From Variovorax sp. Sphag1AA (GTDB lineage Bacteria; Pseudomonadota; Gammaproteobacteria; Burkholderiales; Burkholderiaceae_C): a stretch of DNA of 64,000 nt. The notes beneath the pieces were generated by a model. The model was not told where the DNA came from and searched no databases. It saw nothing but the letters and a program-made list of their open reading frames with translations. Within the stretch, counting starts at the first letter, position 1; each line of letters begins with the position of its first letter. This document shows positions 25,549-34,583 of the stretch, one piece after another. The stretch covers positions 62,001-126,000 of the forward strand of contig NZ_JACHYC010000003.1 of the NCBI RefSeq assembly GCF_014192575.1, given 5' to 3'. The position numbers and the translations under genes are program-made.

Positions 25549-25986
25549 ATGTCCGTTCCCCTTCGACGATTCCTTGTCGCGTACGGCGCTGCCGCCAGCG
25601 TCATGTTCCTTCTCGACGTGGTCTGGTTCGCTGGCGCTGCTCATCTGTTTCCGTACCGCCCCCACATCGGGCGTCACATGGTGGAGCGCTTCGCGCTGGG
25701 GCCGGCACTGGTCTTCCATGCGATCTACCTTGGAGCGATGGTTGCGTTTGTCGTGGTGCCCGCCGTCACCCGCCGGCGCTGGCAATCCGCCTTGTGGCAG
25801 GGGGCATTGGTGGGTCTGCTTGCCCATGCTGCCTACGACCTGACCAATCCGATGACGCTGACGCGCTGGCCCTGGTTGCTGACGCTGATGGATCTGGCCT
25901 GGGGCGCCTTCCTGGCAGCCTTGGCCTCCGCGGTCGGTTGTCTCGCTGCGATGGCCATCGAACCGGGACGTCGTCGCGATGCATGA
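25549..25986 (+). CDS. DUF2177 family membrane protein
   Basis: A 145-residue inner-membrane protein with four predicted helices. Features typical of DUF2177 are the opening LVAYGAAASVMFLLDVVWF, a central VFHAIYLGAMVAFVVVPAV and the AHAAYDLTNPMTLTRWPW block before helix 4. Function unknown; in other proteobacteria homologues occur in light- or stress-responsive clusters. It starts two bases after the lipoprotein stop. Confidence 0.8.
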   Translation: MSVPLRRFLVAYGAAASVMFLLDVVWFAGAAHLFPYRPHIGRHMVERFALGPALVFHAIYLGAMVAFVVVPAVTRRRWQSALWQGALVGLLAHAAYDLTNPMTLTRWPWLLTLMDLAWGAFLAALASAVGCLAAMAIEPGRRRDA

Positions 25987-26043
25987 ACTTCTTTGGAACC
26001 GTGACGCTCAAGAGCCTATTCAAGAGCGCCTGGGAGTATTGCC

Positions 26044-26499
26044 ATGCCAACCCTTCCTGCAATCGGATTGATCCTCCTGCTGGCGGCCCTCGCGCCGCTC
26101 GAGGCCTCCGCCGCACTCGGCGGCCCCGCGTCGTCGGTGGCCACGGATCAGGCCCGGATGAAAGCCGCGCGCGAGGTGAAGGCCGGCCCTGTCTACACCG
26201 TGCACGAGATCACCACGCCCAGCGGCACCATGGTCCGGGAGTTCGTCTCTCCCGCCACGGGGCAAGTCTTCGCTGTGACATGGCAGGGGCCCTTCATGCC
26301 TGACCTGAAGCAGTTGCTGGGCGACCACTTTTCCACTCTGGTGGACGCCACCGGAAAGGAACGCATCGGCCGCAGCAACGCCGTGGTGAACCGGCCTGAA
26401 GTGGTCATCCATTCCGGCGGACACATGCGTGCCTTTGCAGGCAAGGCCTATCTGCCCGGCCAACTGCCGGAAGGAGTCAACCTTGAAGACATTCACTAG
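26044..26499 (+). CDS. Exported DUF2844 family protein
   Basis: A 151-residue secreted protein: signal peptide to about residue 23 (ALAPLEASAALG) and a DUF2844 body with YTVHEITTPSGTMVREFVS, VFAVTWQGPFMPDLKQLLG and GHMRAFAGKAYLP. The function is unknown. It is normally found next to a DUF3443 protein, as here: the next gene starts inside its last 17 bases in another frame, so translation of the two is coupled. Confidence 0.8.
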   Translation: MPTLPAIGLILLLAALAPLEASAALGGPASSVATDQARMKAAREVKAGPVYTVHEITTPSGTMVREFVSPATGQVFAVTWQGPFMPDLKQLLGDHFSTLVDATGKERIGRSNAVVNRPEVVIHSGGHMRAFAGKAYLPGQLPEGVNLEDIH

Positions 26500-27772
26500 A
26501 CGAATCGGTATGCGCGGCATGCACCTTGCGATCGCGGCAGGACTTGCCGCACTCGTGCTGACAGGATGCGGAGGCGGTGGGGGTGGGGGAGGCGGCGTTG
26601 CCATCCCGATTGCCACCGCGTCGGGGAGCAGCACTTCGGGCAGCGGGACGAGCGCCGCTGCGGCATCCAACGTCGCGGCCATCACGCTGGATACCGGGCC
26701 TGCCGGTGCCACGGGCGCCGTCAACACCCCATTTGTCAGTGTCAAGGTGTGCGCGCCGGGCACTGCGGTCTGTCAGACCATCGACCACGTCATCGTCGAC
26801 ACCGGATCGACCGGCCTGCGCCTGATCGCCTCGGCCGTAGGCAACCTGTCGAGCCTTCAGCGCCAAACCGATGCCTCGAACGATCCTGTCGCCGAATGCA
26901 CGCAGTTTGTCAGCAGCTATCTGTGGGGGTCGGTCAAGCTGGCCGACATCACATTGGCCGGCGAGACAGCCGCATCGGTGCCGTTGCAGATCATTGCGGA
27001 CCCCGATTTCTCCACCGTGCCCGCAACCTGCTCGAACACCGGTGTCGCGAACGACACGGTCGCGAGCCTCGGCGGCAACGGATTGCTGGGCGTGGGTTCG
27101 TTCCTCCAGGACTGTGGAGGCCCCTGTGCCGGAGCGATCATTCCCGGAACCTATTACGCGTGTCCCGGTGGTCAAGCGTGCTCGCCCACCGCGCTCGCGC
27201 AGGGCAAGCAAGTTGCGCATCCGGTGGCGATGCTCCCATCGGACAACAACGGCGTGTTGATCCAGCTCCCCGCGATCGCCGCCGGTGGCGCCGTGAACGT
27301 CGCCGGCTCACTGGTACTGGGCATCGGCACCCGGAGCAACAATGCGTTGGGTAGTGCGCAGGCCTACGGCCTCGACGGCGCCGGGGACTTCACGACCCTG
27401 TTCAACGGCACCACGTATGCCAACAGCTTCATCGACAGCGGCTCGAACTATCTCTTCTTCAATTCGAGCGCACTGGCCTCATGCACCGACCCCGGCCTGT
27501 CCGGTTTCTACTGCCCGGCATCGTCGCAGGCCCTCACCGCGGTGAACCAGGGGACCAACGGGACGAACGGTGCCGTCGCCTTCACGGTGGGGAATGCGCG
27601 CACCCTCTTCATGAACAACGATGCAGCGACCGCATTCAATGACATCGCCGCAGCATCCTTGGGCGGTGACGGGTTCGATTGGGGCCTGCCGTTTCTCTTC
27701 GGGCGCAACGTCTTCACTGCGATCGAAGGTGCCTCGACGTCTGCAGGCAAGGGGCCGTACGTGGCCTACTGA
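26483..27772 (+). CDS. DUF3443 lipoprotein with pepsin-like DTG/DSG motifs
   Basis: A 429-residue putative outer-membrane lipoprotein starting at TTG 26483, chosen because GGAAGGAG precedes it at ideal spacing and it gives a clean signal peptide ending in the lipobox VLTGC (Cys29). A glycine/serine linker follows. Two motifs stand out: VIVDTGSTGLRL (Asp106) and SFIDSGSNYLFF (Asp318). They lie ~210 residues apart, each hydrophobic-hydrophobic-D-(T/S)-G-S, as in bilobed aspartic peptidases. Catalysis is inferred from these motifs only. Eight or more cysteines suggest disulfides. Coupled to the DUF2844 gene. Confidence 0.8.
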   Translation: MKTFTRRIGMRGMHLAIAAGLAALVLTGCGGGGGGGGGVAIPIATASGSSTSGSGTSAAAASNVAAITLDTGPAGATGAVNTPFVSVKVCAPGTAVCQTIDHVIVDTGSTGLRLIASAVGNLSSLQRQTDASNDPVAECTQFVSSYLWGSVKLADITLAGETAASVPLQIIADPDFSTVPATCSNTGVANDTVASLGGNGLLGVGSFLQDCGGPCAGAIIPGTYYACPGGQACSPTALAQGKQVAHPVAMLPSDNNGVLIQLPAIAAGGAVNVAGSLVLGIGTRSNNALGSAQAYGLDGAGDFTTLFNGTTYANSFIDSGSNYLFFNSSALASCTDPGLSGFYCPASSQALTAVNQGTNGTNGAVAFTVGNARTLFMNNDAATAFNDIAAASLGGDGFDWGLPFLFGRNVFTAIEGASTSAGKGPYVAY

Positions 27773-27785
27773 TTCGGTGGTCGGG

Positions 27786-29540
27786 TCACCACGAATAGCC
27801 GGCCTGCACCCTCGTTGCGATGTTGTTTCCACTGCCACTGCTGGCAGCGGTCGAGACCCCCACCCCCAGATTCAGGCCTTCACTCACCTGATACCCGAAG
27901 GCAAAGCCGACCGCCGATGCGCCAGCGTAGTTACCCACGGCGGCGCCCATCCATTTCTTTCCCACCGGCAGCGTTGGCATCGATGGAATAGCCAGCGCCG
28001 CGGCGACGCCCTGCGCGGCGTACGCGTTCGCCTGGTCTGTCACATTGCCGATGGCCTGCTGGAGCTGATTGACGTTGACCGCGTCGGTGCCCAGCACGCC
28101 CGGCGCGACGTTCGTGATGCCGCGCAACTGTCCGGTCGCGGCATTGCCCACCGACACGGTGTTGTCGCGCTCCGCAACCGAGCCCTGGCCCAGCGCTACC
28201 GCATTGCTGCCGGTGGCCAGCGTGTTTGCACCCAGTGCCACGGCGTTGTTGCCGGTGACGACTGCGTTGTTGCCCACGGCTGTGGTGGGATCGGCCAGCG
28301 CCTTCGCGCCCGCGCCGATGGCGACCGAGCCCGCGTTGTTGGCCTGTGCGCCAGTGCCGATGGCCACGGTGTTCTCTCCGTTGGCTTGCGCGTTGGTGCC
28401 CATCGAGGTGCTGCCCGCGCCGCTGGCGCCGGCTCCGGGTCCGCAAGCCACGGAACCGCTCGCGCTGACTGCACACACGCCGCTGGACAAGGCCTGGTTC
28501 ATCAACGACTGCAGCGCATTGACTTGCTGCACGGTGAAGTTGTTCGCGGTCGTGACGGCCGCCTGCTGGGCCTGCTGCACCTGGCCGACGTTGGCTGCAT
28601 CGGTACTGGCCACGCCTGCGCTCACGTTGGTAATGACGGTGCCCGCGCCACCGTTGGCGTTGAGCTGCAGCGTGGTGCCGCCCGCGCCGTACTGCGCCGA
28701 GTTCTGTGCCAGGGCCTGTGCATTGGCGGCGGTCTGCTGCACGGTGTAGAGCTGGCTGCCGTTGACGGCGTCGGTGCTCGTCGCATTCACGGCCCCGGCG
28801 CTCACGTAGACGAGGGTGCGCGTCTGGCCTGCCGATCCGAAAGAGACCGTATTGGCCGCAGTGGCCACGGAGTTCGTGCCGATGGCGACGCTGTTGGTCG
28901 CGCCGCTTGCGACCTGGCTGCCGGTTCCGAGGGCCACGCTGCCCGTGGCCAACGCGCTCGCTCCCGAAGACCCGTTGTATGCACCGCCGATGGCCGTGCT
29001 GCCGTTGCCCGATGCCACGGCGCCCTGGCTGGCGCCCGAGGCGCTTCCGATGGCGATCGCCGAGATACCTGAGGCCTGTGCGCCGCTTCCACCAGCTTGC
29101 CCCGTGAAGCCGCAACATCCGTCGGTACCTGTGCCTCCAGACCCGACAGCGATGGCACCGCTGGCCGATGCCTGAGCACCACTGCCTCCGTTTCCCCCTG
29201 TGCCACCCGCACTGCCTTGTCCGGCGGTACCTCCGCCTCCAATGGCCGTCGCGCCATTTGCAGTTGCACTTGCTCCGGCTCCCCCGGTTCCTCCCGTGCC
29301 ACCTGCAGTGCCGTTGTTGCCATCGCCACCCGCACCGATCGCGGTGGCGCCGCTGCCGGAGACCACGGCCGCGCCGCCCCCTCCGCTGGATGTCCAGCCC
29401 GGCTGGCTGGGCCCGGGGTTGCCGGCATCACCGGCTGAATAGTTCGCTGCATGTGCACTGGCTGCACAGATCAAGAAGGCCGCCGGCAGATGCCTGAGCG
29501 CGAAAGGGAGTCGAGTGAGCACGATTGCGTCCGATGCCAT
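27786..29540 (-). CDS. Trimeric autotransporter adhesin (YadA-like) with glycine-rich head
   Basis: A 584-residue surface protein. A signal peptide (to ~32) leads into a glycine-rich stretch (~40-150) of GGTGG/GNGGSGA-type units alternating with ATAIG/AIAVG turns. YadA-type head repeats (GSVALGTGS, NSVAIGTNS) come next, then neck and stalk segments (STDAVNGSQLYTV, STDAANVGQVQQ) and a second set of head repeats. The last ~80 residues (KKWMGAAVGNYAGASAVGFAFGYQ... to the terminal SW) form the outer-membrane anchor. It would form a trimer for adhesion or biofilm formation. A CC pair in the head is unusual. The ATG at 29540 lacks a clear ribosome site. Confidence 0.85.
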   Translation of the reverse strand: MASDAIVLTRLPFALRHLPAAFLICAASAHAANYSAGDAGNPGPSQPGWTSSGGGGAAVVSGSGATAIGAGGDGNNGTAGGTGGTGGAGASATANGATAIGGGGTAGQGSAGGTGGNGGSGAQASASGAIAVGSGGTGTDGCCGFTGQAGGSGAQASGISAIAIGSASGASQGAVASGNGSTAIGGAYNGSSGASALATGSVALGTGSQVASGATNSVAIGTNSVATAANTVSFGSAGQTRTLVYVSAGAVNATSTDAVNGSQLYTVQQTAANAQALAQNSAQYGAGGTTLQLNANGGAGTVITNVSAGVASTDAANVGQVQQAQQAAVTTANNFTVQQVNALQSLMNQALSSGVCAVSASGSVACGPGAGASGAGSTSMGTNAQANGENTVAIGTGAQANNAGSVAIGAGAKALADPTTAVGNNAVVTGNNAVALGANTLATGSNAVALGQGSVAERDNTVSVGNAATGQLRGITNVAPGVLGTDAVNVNQLQQAIGNVTDQANAYAAQGVAAALAIPSMPTLPVGKKWMGAAVGNYAGASAVGFAFGYQVSEGLNLGVGVSTAASSGSGNNIATRVQAGYSW

Positions 29541-29612
29541 GAATGAGACAAATCGCGCGCAGTGTGCCCTTTCGTAACCAAATGAACCATCACCGAAAAC
29601 TGGTAGCGGCCC

Positions 29613-31283
29613 TCAAGCGTCGACGGCGTAGCGGTCCGCGTTTTCGGCGCGGATGCGCTTCTTGTCGAGCTTGCCGACGCTGGTCTTGGGGATCGATTCC
29701 ACGAACAGGATCTGGTCGGGGAGCTGCCACTTGGAGAAGGCTGCAGACAGGTGCGCGAGCAACTGCGCCTGCGTCGCCGCCTGCCCCGGCTTGAGCACCA
29801 CGAGGGCCAGCGGGCGTTCCTGCCACTTGGCGTGCGCGATGCCCACGACAGCGGCATCTCGCACGGCCGGATGACCCATCAGCGAGTTCTCCATGTCGAT
29901 CGACGAGATCCATTCGCCGCCGCTCTTGATCACGTCCTTGATGCGATCGGTGATCTTGAGGTAGCCGTCCGCGTCGATGCTGCCGACGTCGCCCGAGCGC
30001 CACCAGCCGTCAATGAAGCGGTCGTCCACGTCGGACACGCCGTGGTAGCTCGCGGTGATCCATGGGCCACGGACACACACTTCGCCCACCGATTGGCCGT
30101 CATGCGGAAGCTCCCCGCCGTCAGGTCCGATGATCTTCAAGTCGACGCCAGCGACCGGCAGACCCTGCTTTCGCTTGAGGGCCCAGCGCTCGTCGGCTGC
30201 GAGGCGCTTTCTCACGGAAGGCTTGTAGCGATTGATCGCCACCAGCGGCGTGGTCTCGGTCGCGCCGTAGGCATGCACGACTTCGGCGCCCGTGAGGTCA
30301 TGAAACCCCTTCATCATCGACAGCGGTGGTTCGGTGGCCCCCGAGAGCATGCGCAGACGGCTGAAGTCGGGCTTCTGCGGCAAGGTCTCGATGTATTGCA
30401 GCATCGGCTGGAAGATCGCCGGAGCGCCATTGGCGACGGTCACGCCTTCGGCGATGAGAGCGTCGGTCAGCGGGGCCGTGTCTTCGGCTGCATAGCGGCC
30501 GGGCAGCACGATCTTGTTGGCCATCAGCGTGGCGGCCTGCGGCAGGCCCCAGCTCTGCCCGTGGAACATGGGCGTGATGAGCATGGTGCAGTCGTCCAGC
30601 GTGATGCCCACGTTGTTGGCCATCGCCATCGAATGCAGGTAGATGGCGCGGTGGGAGTAATACACGCCCTTGGGCCGCCCGGTGGTGCCAGTGGTGTAGC
30701 AGGCACTGTAGGCACTGCGTTCGTCCACCTGCGGCCAGTCGATGACGGGCTGCGCTGCAGCCAGCAGGTCTTCATGGTGGTGGAGCGGTGCGAGCGAGGT
30801 CTTGATTTCCGACAGGGGCTTGTCGGTCATGACGATCCAGCCCTTGACGCCTGCAGCATGCGGAGCGATGGCCTCTGCCAGAGGCAGCAGGGTTTCGTCG
30901 ACCAGCACGTAGCTGGCCTCGCTGTGCGCGACGACGTAGCCCAGGTCCTCCGGGGCGAGGCGCAGGTTCATCTGCAGCATCACGGCACCCAGTCCGGGGA
31001 TCGCCCAGTACAGCTCCAGGTGGCGGCGGCTGTTCCAGTCGAGGATGCCCACACGGTCGCCGGCGGCGACACCGAGCGTGCGAAGGGCGTTGGCGGAGCG
31101 GCACACGCGCTCATAGCAGTCGCCGTACGTGTAGCGGGCCCAGCCGCCGGTCGGCGTGCGGTAGACGATTTCCTGGTCCGCGTGCGTGCGCGCGGCATGC
31201 CGGATCAGCGTGGTCGTGTTGAGCTGATGGTCGTCGCCCATGGTGGACGGGCAGCCCTGGAGGATGGAACTCGGGGAGGTCAT
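29613..31283 (-). CDS. Fatty-acid/carboxylate CoA ligase (AMP-binding)
   Basis: A 556-residue acyl-adenylate-forming enzyme. Motif A3 is CYTTGTTGRPKGVYYSHRA; A5 is HAYGATETTPL; A7 is GWWRSGDVG; A8 is DGYLKITDRIKDVIKSGGEW; the catalytic lysine is in KTSVGKLDKKRIR. It resembles medium/long-chain fatty acid ligases (FadD/AlkK branch). ATG 31283 is used; ATG 31241 is a shorter option. It is the last gene of a dioxygenase/MFS/ligase operon and probably activates the carboxylate that remains after dioxygenase action (inference). Confidence 0.88.
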   Translation of the reverse strand: MTSPSSILQGCPSTMGDDHQLNTTTLIRHAARTHADQEIVYRTPTGGWARYTYGDCYERVCRSANALRTLGVAAGDRVGILDWNSRRHLELYWAIPGLGAVMLQMNLRLAPEDLGYVVAHSEASYVLVDETLLPLAEAIAPHAAGVKGWIVMTDKPLSEIKTSLAPLHHHEDLLAAAQPVIDWPQVDERSAYSACYTTGTTGRPKGVYYSHRAIYLHSMAMANNVGITLDDCTMLITPMFHGQSWGLPQAATLMANKIVLPGRYAAEDTAPLTDALIAEGVTVANGAPAIFQPMLQYIETLPQKPDFSRLRMLSGATEPPLSMMKGFHDLTGAEVVHAYGATETTPLVAINRYKPSVRKRLAADERWALKRKQGLPVAGVDLKIIGPDGGELPHDGQSVGEVCVRGPWITASYHGVSDVDDRFIDGWWRSGDVGSIDADGYLKITDRIKDVIKSGGEWISSIDMENSLMGHPAVRDAAVVGIAHAKWQERPLALVVLKPGQAATQAQLLAHLSAAFSKWQLPDQILFVESIPKTSVGKLDKKRIRAENADRYAVDA

Positions 31284-31310
31284 TCTTTGCATTCGGTCGG
31301 AAGGTTGCGA

Positions 31311-32615
31311 TCAGGCGGCGCGAGCGGATCGGGCCGTCGGTGGGTCGTGTGATGGGGTCGCCTGCGCTCCGCGGATCCGGGCGCTTGCAGCTGCGGGATC
31401 GATCACCAGTGCGCCGCAGGCGGCCACCACCAGCATCAGCACACCGCACAGCGCGAAGCCGGCTTCGTAGCCACGCGCGCCGCTCATGCCCTGGATCAGG
31501 AAGGCGCTGACGAGAGGCGCGATGACGCCCGCCACTGAAGCGATCGAGTTGTCGATGGCGAGGACCGCGCCGCGCTGCGAGGCCGGCGTGACTTCCGCAA
31601 GAAGGGCGGGGCCGACGGCGTACATCACCTGCGTGATGCCGAGCGTGAATCCGATCAGGCCCACGCGCACCGCTGGCGGACAGTCGGCGACCAGCAGCAG
31701 TGCGAAGGCGGCACCACCGAGTGCAACCGCGGCGGCGGCTACTCGGCCACGGGCATTGCGGGTGGATACGCCCCGCGCCAGCAACCGGCGCACCAGTGCC
31801 GAGCCCAGGATGCTGATCGGCATGCCCACGGCGACCACCGCGGCGTAGAGGCGTCCCGCCACGATGCTGTCGTAGCCCAACCCGCGCTGCAGGTAGACAG
31901 GCAGCCACGTGAGGATGAGCGCCAGCCCCCAGTAGGAGACGAACTTCATCCCGAAGCAGGCCAGCACGGTGGGTTCGAGCAGGATGCGCCGGTAGGGTGC
32001 GCGCGCCGAGCTTGCGGCCGATGCCAGTTCGGCTTGGCCGCCATCGCCCTCGCGGCCGAAAGCGATCCAGAGCAGTCCCCAGGCGAACCCCAGCACCGAC
32101 AGCAGATAGAAGTTGGCACGCCAGCCCCAGTGCGCCGTGACGAGCGGCATCACGATGCCCGCGCCCAGCAGCCCGATCGCGCCGCCCTGCGCCAGGAAGG
32201 CCACCGGCAGTTCGCGCCTTTCGTTGGGGAACCACTTGTAGCAGGCGTGAACCGCCACCGGCCAGGCCGGGCCTTCGGCGATGCCCAGGAGCACCCGGCC
32301 CAGCACCAGCAGCGCCAGGCTGGAGGAAAGTGCCATCGGGATCTGCAGCACGGACCACAGAAGCCCCATCGCCAGCAGCAGGCCGGTCGTCGCGACCCGG
32401 TTGGCGAGAAAGCCGCCGCCGATTCCGGCGATGGCAAAGAGCCAGAAGAAGCTGCTGCCCACGAGGCCGAACTGGGTCGGCGAGAGTTGCAGCTCGTTCA
32501 TCATGGGAACGGCCAGCAGGCCCACGGCGATCTTGTCGGCGAAGTTGATCGCCATGAAGACGACGAGCAGCGCCGTGATGCCCCAAGCCTTGGCAGGTTG
32601 GTAACGCGAGGTCAT
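31311..32615 (-). CDS. MFS transporter, anion:cation symporter (ACS)-like
   Basis: A 434-residue membrane protein with twelve predicted helices. ACS-like features include INFADKIAVGLLAVPMM in helix 1, GGFLANRVATTGLLL, GRVLLGIAEGPAWPVAVHACYKWFPNERR in helix 4-5 and a C-terminal half beginning EPTVLACFGMKFVSYWG. This family imports organic anions such as aromatic acids, tartrate or glucarate. The start at 32615 has AGAGG upstream and lies 11 bases after the dioxygenase stop, so it should import that enzyme's substrate. Confidence 0.88.
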   Translation of the reverse strand: MTSRYQPAKAWGITALLVVFMAINFADKIAVGLLAVPMMNELQLSPTQFGLVGSSFFWLFAIAGIGGGFLANRVATTGLLLAMGLLWSVLQIPMALSSSLALLVLGRVLLGIAEGPAWPVAVHACYKWFPNERRELPVAFLAQGGAIGLLGAGIVMPLVTAHWGWRANFYLLSVLGFAWGLLWIAFGREGDGGQAELASAASSARAPYRRILLEPTVLACFGMKFVSYWGLALILTWLPVYLQRGLGYDSIVAGRLYAAVVAVGMPISILGSALVRRLLARGVSTRNARGRVAAAAVALGGAAFALLLVADCPPAVRVGLIGFTLGITQVMYAVGPALLAEVTPASQRGAVLAIDNSIASVAGVIAPLVSAFLIQGMSGARGYEAGFALCGVLMLVVAACGALVIDPAAASARIRGAQATPSHDPPTARSARAA

Positions 32616-32626
32616 GGCTTGGCCTC

Positions 32627-33556
32627 TCAGACGGGGCGGTTGCCGATGATCGTGGCGCGGTTCATGTGCCGCGGCTCGGGGAAGTAGTCCTGCACCGCGT
32701 AGTGCTGCGTGGAGCGGTTGTCCCAGAGCGCGATGGTGTCGGGCTTCCACCGCAGGCGCACCTGGTACTCGGGCGCGGCCGCCTGGCGCATCAGGAACTG
32801 CAACAGTTCCATCTCGCCGTACCGGAAGTCGGAGCCGATGCGGAACGGGTTCTCGTCGCTGTAGTTGGCCAGATGCATCGTGAACGCTTCGTTCACGTAG
32901 AGGATCTTTTCGCCGGTCTCCGGATGGGTGCGGACCACGGGATGGACCATCGGCGGGTAGTCCTTCCGCACTTGCGTGTAGGCCTCGGGCGTCAGCGTCT
33001 GGCCGAAGAGCGGCATGGCGTCATGCACCGCCTTCAACCGCGCGATGCGCACCTTCACGTCATCGGGCAGGTTGGCATAGGCGGCCGCCATGTTGACCCA
33101 GATCGTGTCGCCGCCGACTTCGGGGCAGGTCAGGCAGCGCAGCATCGACCCCATCGAGGGAATCTCGCGCCACGAGACATCCGAGTGGTAGATGTTCTCG
33201 GTGCCACGGCGCGTGCCGTCGCGGCCGAACACCACCAGCTCGGGATGGTCCGGGTGGTGCGGGAACATGGGGTGCACTTCCAGCTCGCCGAAGCGGCGCG
33301 CGGCCGCGACGTGCTGGGCCGGCGTGATCTTCTGGTCGCGGAAGAAAAGCACCTTGAACTTCAGCAGCGCCCGTCGCAATGCGCGATAGGTCGCGTCGTC
33401 CAGCGGCTGGCCGAGGTCGACGCCTTCGATCTCGGCGCCGATGGTGGGCGTGCAGCGCGTGACTGCGAAAGGCCACGATTCGGAATCCGAAGCGGCAGTG
33501 GAAAAGGTGGCCAGTTTGAGTTCGGCCAATGGAATGGCGGCTTGGGCGGCTTGCAT
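32627..33556 (-). CDS. TauD/TfdA-family 2-oxoglutarate-dependent dioxygenase
   Basis: A 309-residue non-haem iron oxygenase. The facial triad is visible: His124 and Asp126 in YHSDVSW, and His285 in RSTQHYAVQDYF, with a conserved arginine about ten residues later for 2-oxoglutarate. The start MQAAQAAIPL at 33556 has CGGAGAC upstream. Members hydroxylate taurine, alkyl sulfates or aryloxyalkanoates, releasing a sulfite or phenol and an aldehyde or acid. Association with an organic-anion importer and a CoA ligase favours an ether-type or alkanoate substrate over taurine (inference). Confidence 0.88.
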   Translation of the reverse strand: MQAAQAAIPLAELKLATFSTAASDSESWPFAVTRCTPTIGAEIEGVDLGQPLDDATYRALRRALLKFKVLFFRDQKITPAQHVAAARRFGELEVHPMFPHHPDHPELVVFGRDGTRRGTENIYHSDVSWREIPSMGSMLRCLTCPEVGGDTIWVNMAAAYANLPDDVKVRIARLKAVHDAMPLFGQTLTPEAYTQVRKDYPPMVHPVVRTHPETGEKILYVNEAFTMHLANYSDENPFRIGSDFRYGEMELLQFLMRQAAAPEYQVRLRWKPDTIALWDNRSTQHYAVQDYFPEPRHMNRATIIGNRPV

Positions 33557-33660
33557 GTCGATGTCTCCGTTTGTGTGGGCGGAATCTAAAGTTGCCCCAT
33601 CGATTCGTCCAATGCATACTTCGCCGGCGTGCAATGCAAGTTCTGCAACGTCCCTCGTCT

Positions 33661-34569
33661 ATGAATCTGCGCCGACTCTCCCATGTCGTGACCCTGGCCG
33701 ACGAACTGCATTTCGGCCGCGCCGCGGAGCGGGTGAACCTGAGCCAGCCCGCGTTCAGCCGCAGCATCCAGTCGGTGGAATCTGATGTGGGCGCGAGGCT
33801 TTTCGATCGCGATGCAACGGAGGTGCGACTGACCCCGGCGGGCGAATTCTTCATCCCGCGGGCGCGGGCGCTGCTACTCGACGCGCGCAGCCTGGAACGC
33901 GACGTCAACCTCTATCTCGACGTCGAGATCGGGGAAGCCGCCTTCGGTTGCGGGCCGATCCCCGCGGTCGATCTCATGCCGCAAGTGATCTCGATGCTGC
34001 GCCAGTCGCATCCGCGCGTCACGCTGCGTGTCGAGGAAAGCAACTGGAAGCATCTGCTGGAGCGGTTGCGCACGGAAGACATCGAATTCTTCGTGGCGGA
34101 CACCACCGACTTGCCGCAAGACCCTGCACTGCATGTGCAGGCGTTGCCGAGGCAGCGGATCGGCTTCTACGTGCGGGCGCGCCACCCGCTGGCCGCGCGA
34201 TCGTGCACGCTGGCCGAGGCCTGGCAAATGGGTGTCGCGGCGGCAAAGGCGCCTATCGGGCTCAAGGAACGGCTCGCTGCGCTCCTTGGAACTCCCGGTG
34301 AGCAGCTGCCCAACCTTGCGCTCGAATGCGACAACTTTGCGATCCTGAGGTCGGTGGCGCTCTCCAGCGACACCGTGCTGGCGGCTACCGAATCACTGGT
34401 GCAGGATGACCTCGCTGCCGGGAGGTTGATGGCGTTGCGAATGAAGACGCCGGCTTCGTTGCACACCAAGCTCGCCATCGTCAGGTTGCAGAACCGCACG
34501 CCATCACCGATGGCGCGTGTGGCGATGGCCTATATCGAGCGGGTCGTGCGCGAACCAGCGGCGTCGTGA
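33661..34569 (+). CDS. LysR-family regulator of the dioxygenase operon
   Basis: A 302-residue LysR protein starting MNLRRLSHVVTLADELHFGRAAERVNLS, an OxyR/CbbR-like helix-turn-helix with RSIQSVESDVGARLFDRD. The effector domain begins near residue 92. An in-frame ATG at 33634 is a less likely start. It diverges from the TauD/TfdA gene with 104 bases between, in which ATGCA elements recur (AATGCAT, GCAATGCAAG). It therefore probably controls the dioxygenase/MFS/ligase operon. Confidence 0.9.
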   Translation: MNLRRLSHVVTLADELHFGRAAERVNLSQPAFSRSIQSVESDVGARLFDRDATEVRLTPAGEFFIPRARALLLDARSLERDVNLYLDVEIGEAAFGCGPIPAVDLMPQVISMLRQSHPRVTLRVEESNWKHLLERLRTEDIEFFVADTTDLPQDPALHVQALPRQRIGFYVRARHPLAARSCTLAEAWQMGVAAAKAPIGLKERLAALLGTPGEQLPNLALECDNFAILRSVALSSDTVLAATESLVQDDLAAGRLMALRMKTPASLHTKLAIVRLQNRTPSPMARVAMAYIERVVREPAAS

Positions 34570-34583
34570 AAGGTTGGGGTGTA

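Noticed and set aside
27621..29072. A 483-codon plus-strand frame opposite the autotransporter
   Set aside because: It arises from the repetitive glycine/alanine codons of the YadA-like gene and has no start signal or domain.
27900..29400. Repetitive DNA in the autotransporter gene considered as a possible CRISPR or tandem-repeat array
   Set aside because: The repeats are imperfect, in multiples of three, and encode YadA head and glycine units; there are no spacers.
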